In this document: piece by piece, positions 55,354-56,642 of the stretch
Layout: every line of letters begins with the position of its first letter
How positions within the stretch are numbered: position 1 is the first letter of the stretch
Made by a program: the position numbers and the translations under genes
The notes under the pieces: generated by a model
Told to the model about the DNA's origin: nothing
Seen by the model: only the letters and a program-made list of their open reading frames with translations
Databases searched by the model: none
Source of the DNA: Bacteroidetes bacterium HGW-Bacteroidetes-1
GTDB taxonomy: Bacteria; Bacteroidota; Bacteroidia; Bacteroidales; F082
Length of the DNA: 56,642 nucleotides
Assembly (NCBI GenBank): GCA_002842755.1
Contig: PHDU01000018.1
Location: 1-56,642, forward strand
Reading direction: 5' to 3'

Positions 55354-56478
55354 ATGAAGTACTATTTCATTGCCGGTGAAGCTTCAGGCGATCTGCATGC
55401 ATCCAATCTCATACGAGAAATAAAAAAGCTCGATTCGAAGGCTGATATTCGCGCATGGGGTGGTGATCTGATGAAAAATCAAGGAGTCAAAATAGTGAAG
55501 CATTATCGCGATCTTGCATTTATGGGTTTTGCCGAAGTGATAATGAATCTGAGGACAATTCTCAGAAATTTTGACGAATGCAAAAAAGATATCCTTGCTT
55601 TCAGACCAGATGTTTTAATCCTCATTGATTACCCTGGATTTAACCTAAGGATAGCTAAATTTGCTCATCAAAATGGCATGCTGGTCCATTATTATATCTC
55701 ACCACAAATTTGGGCATGGAAACGAAGTCGTGTGCACACAATCCGCCGAGTGGTTGACAAAATGATGGTTATTTTACCTTTTGAGAAAGATTTTTATCAA
55801 CAATATGGTATGGATGTTGACTTTGTTGGCCATCCCCTGCTTGATGCTATTGAATCGTCAACTCCTGATGATAATTTTATAAAGCAAAATCAACTGAAAG
55901 AAAAACCTATCATTGCGCTTCTTCCCGGTAGCCGAAAACAGGAAATTTCACAAATGCTTCATACCATGCTTGAAATGGTGTCGCTTTTTCCCGAACACCA
56001 GTTTGTCATTTCAGGAGCACCCTCCATTGAATCAGTATTTTACAACAAATTGATTGCAAATAAAGAAGTGAAAATTATTTACGGCAAAACCTACGATCTA
56101 TTACGCCATTCAATTGCAGCCATCGTAACCTCTGGTACAGCTACCCTGGAAACTGCACTTTTTGGGGTACCTGAAGTTGTTTGTTACAAGGGCAACTTTG
56201 TCTCTTACGAAATTGCGAAAAGGATCATTCATATAAAGTATATTTCCCTTGTCAATTTAATAATGGACCAAAAGGTTGTTACTGAACTAATTCAAAACAA
56301 ATTCAACAAGAATAATTTGAAGGCTGAACTTCATGCATTGATTTTCAATGAAGAGAAACAAGAAAAACTTGCTCGCGATTACGCTGAACTTAAGGAAAGA
56401 CTTGGAGGAAAAGGAGCATCAGCAAAGGCTGCTGCATTAATTGTGGCGGAAACACTAAAGAAAGTAAATCAGAACTAA
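55354..56478 (+). CDS. lpxB: Lipid-A-disaccharide synthase
   Basis: A 374-residue GT19 enzyme that joins UDP-2,3-diacylglucosamine and lipid X to give the lipid A disaccharide, acting at the inner membrane. FIAGEASGDLHASNLIREI opens the protein. It is followed by LIDYPGFNLRIAKFAHQNGM, YYISPQIWAWKRSRVHTIRR, FVGHPLLDAI, IALLPGSRKQEISQMLHTML and SGTATLETALFGVPEVVCYK. The length is normal. It completes the lipid A set of the window (LpxA, C, D, B). The remaining 164 bases hold no gene or clear terminator. Confidence 0.95.
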   Translation: MKYYFIAGEASGDLHASNLIREIKKLDSKADIRAWGGDLMKNQGVKIVKHYRDLAFMGFAEVIMNLRTILRNFDECKKDILAFRPDVLILIDYPGFNLRIAKFAHQNGMLVHYYISPQIWAWKRSRVHTIRRVVDKMMVILPFEKDFYQQYGMDVDFVGHPLLDAIESSTPDDNFIKQNQLKEKPIIALLPGSRKQEISQMLHTMLEMVSLFPEHQFVISGAPSIESVFYNKLIANKEVKIIYGKTYDLLRHSIAAIVTSGTATLETALFGVPEVVCYKGNFVSYEIAKRIIHIKYISLVNLIMDQKVVTELIQNKFNKNNLKAELHALIFNEEKQEKLARDYAELKERLGGKGASAKAAALIVAETLKKVNQN

Positions 56479-56642
56479 AAAATCAGTTATCTGAAGCACA
56501 ATACTATTTCCATAAAATCCATTCAAGATGAAAGTTAGAACACTTATTATTTTAGGTTCTGTTTAAAAATATTGTAGGTTAATCAATTTTTCGTACCGTA
56601 ATTGAATTTCTCTATAGTTTTCTAATGTTTCAGAATTATCAG

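Noticed and set aside
1-56642. CRISPR array, prophage, restriction or toxin-antitoxin system
   Set aside because: No regularly spaced identical repeats, phage structural genes, recombinase or defence-type motifs were found.

Overview
The window looks like chromosome of a Bacteroidota (Bacteroidetes) bacterium, probably near the Bacteroidales/Marinilabiliales side. The evidence is an AT-rich background, TAnnTTTG-type -7 promoter elements, very few Shine-Dalgarno sites, a complete Bat (aerotolerance) operon, a PorT-type secretion gene with two cargo proteins carrying type IX sorting tails, and a lipid A cluster in the order lpxD-lpxC-fabZ-lpxA-efp-lpxD2. The genus cannot be told from the sequence alone. 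I see no prophage, transposase, CRISPR array or rRNA. There is one tRNA, tRNA-Glu(TTC).

Layout. 1-430: a GC-rich nested palindromic element with no gene. 431-3301: peroxiredoxin, SDR epimerase and MATE exporter. 3502-10393 (minus): a tightly overlapping run of glycosyltransferase, purD, a membrane protein and rnhB, then a large anchored propeller-like protein. 10580-16636 (plus): a surface-polysaccharide block with FkbM methyltransferase, flippase, two Wzz-like chain-length proteins and an O-antigen polymerase/ligase. 16710-21649 (minus): lipid A acylation and deacetylation genes with efp. 21868-31792 (plus): moxR, DUF58, a BatD-like membrane protein, batA, batB, batC, batD, batE and a lipoprotein with a degenerate transglutaminase fold. 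32385-37575 (plus): two very large type IX cargo proteins. 37676-44854 (minus): comEC, tRNA-Glu, a hypothetical, porT, menG/ubiE, a heptose kinase and an aminotransferase. 45186-50342: a small membrane protein, an ECF sigma factor, an acyl-CoA ligase flanked by two 125-bp direct repeats, and a CarH-like MerR/B12 regulator. 50571-56478 (plus): DUF2520 protein, KdsC, UbiA prenyltransferase, Maf, DUF502, SurE, a small membrane protein and LpxB.

How the genes work together. Most of the window builds or services the cell envelope. LpxD/LpxC/FabZ/LpxA/LpxB make lipid A, KdsC and the heptose kinase feed the inner core, and the flippase/Wzz/ligase block makes a surface polysaccharide. PorT serves the type IX pathway used by the two cargo proteins. 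The Bat proteins form a periplasm-facing MoxR/VWA system.

Most interesting points: (1) lpxC and fabZ, normally one fused gene in this phylum, are split here by what looks like a one-base loss in an A6 run, and the fusion linker is still recognisable. (2) A CarH-like regulator keeps both B12/light-sensing motifs and has three tandem near-identical 8-mers upstream. (3) A seven-repeat propeller is inserted inside a fibronectin-like domain of a type IX cargo protein. (4) There are two unrelated families of large palindromic intergenic repeats.
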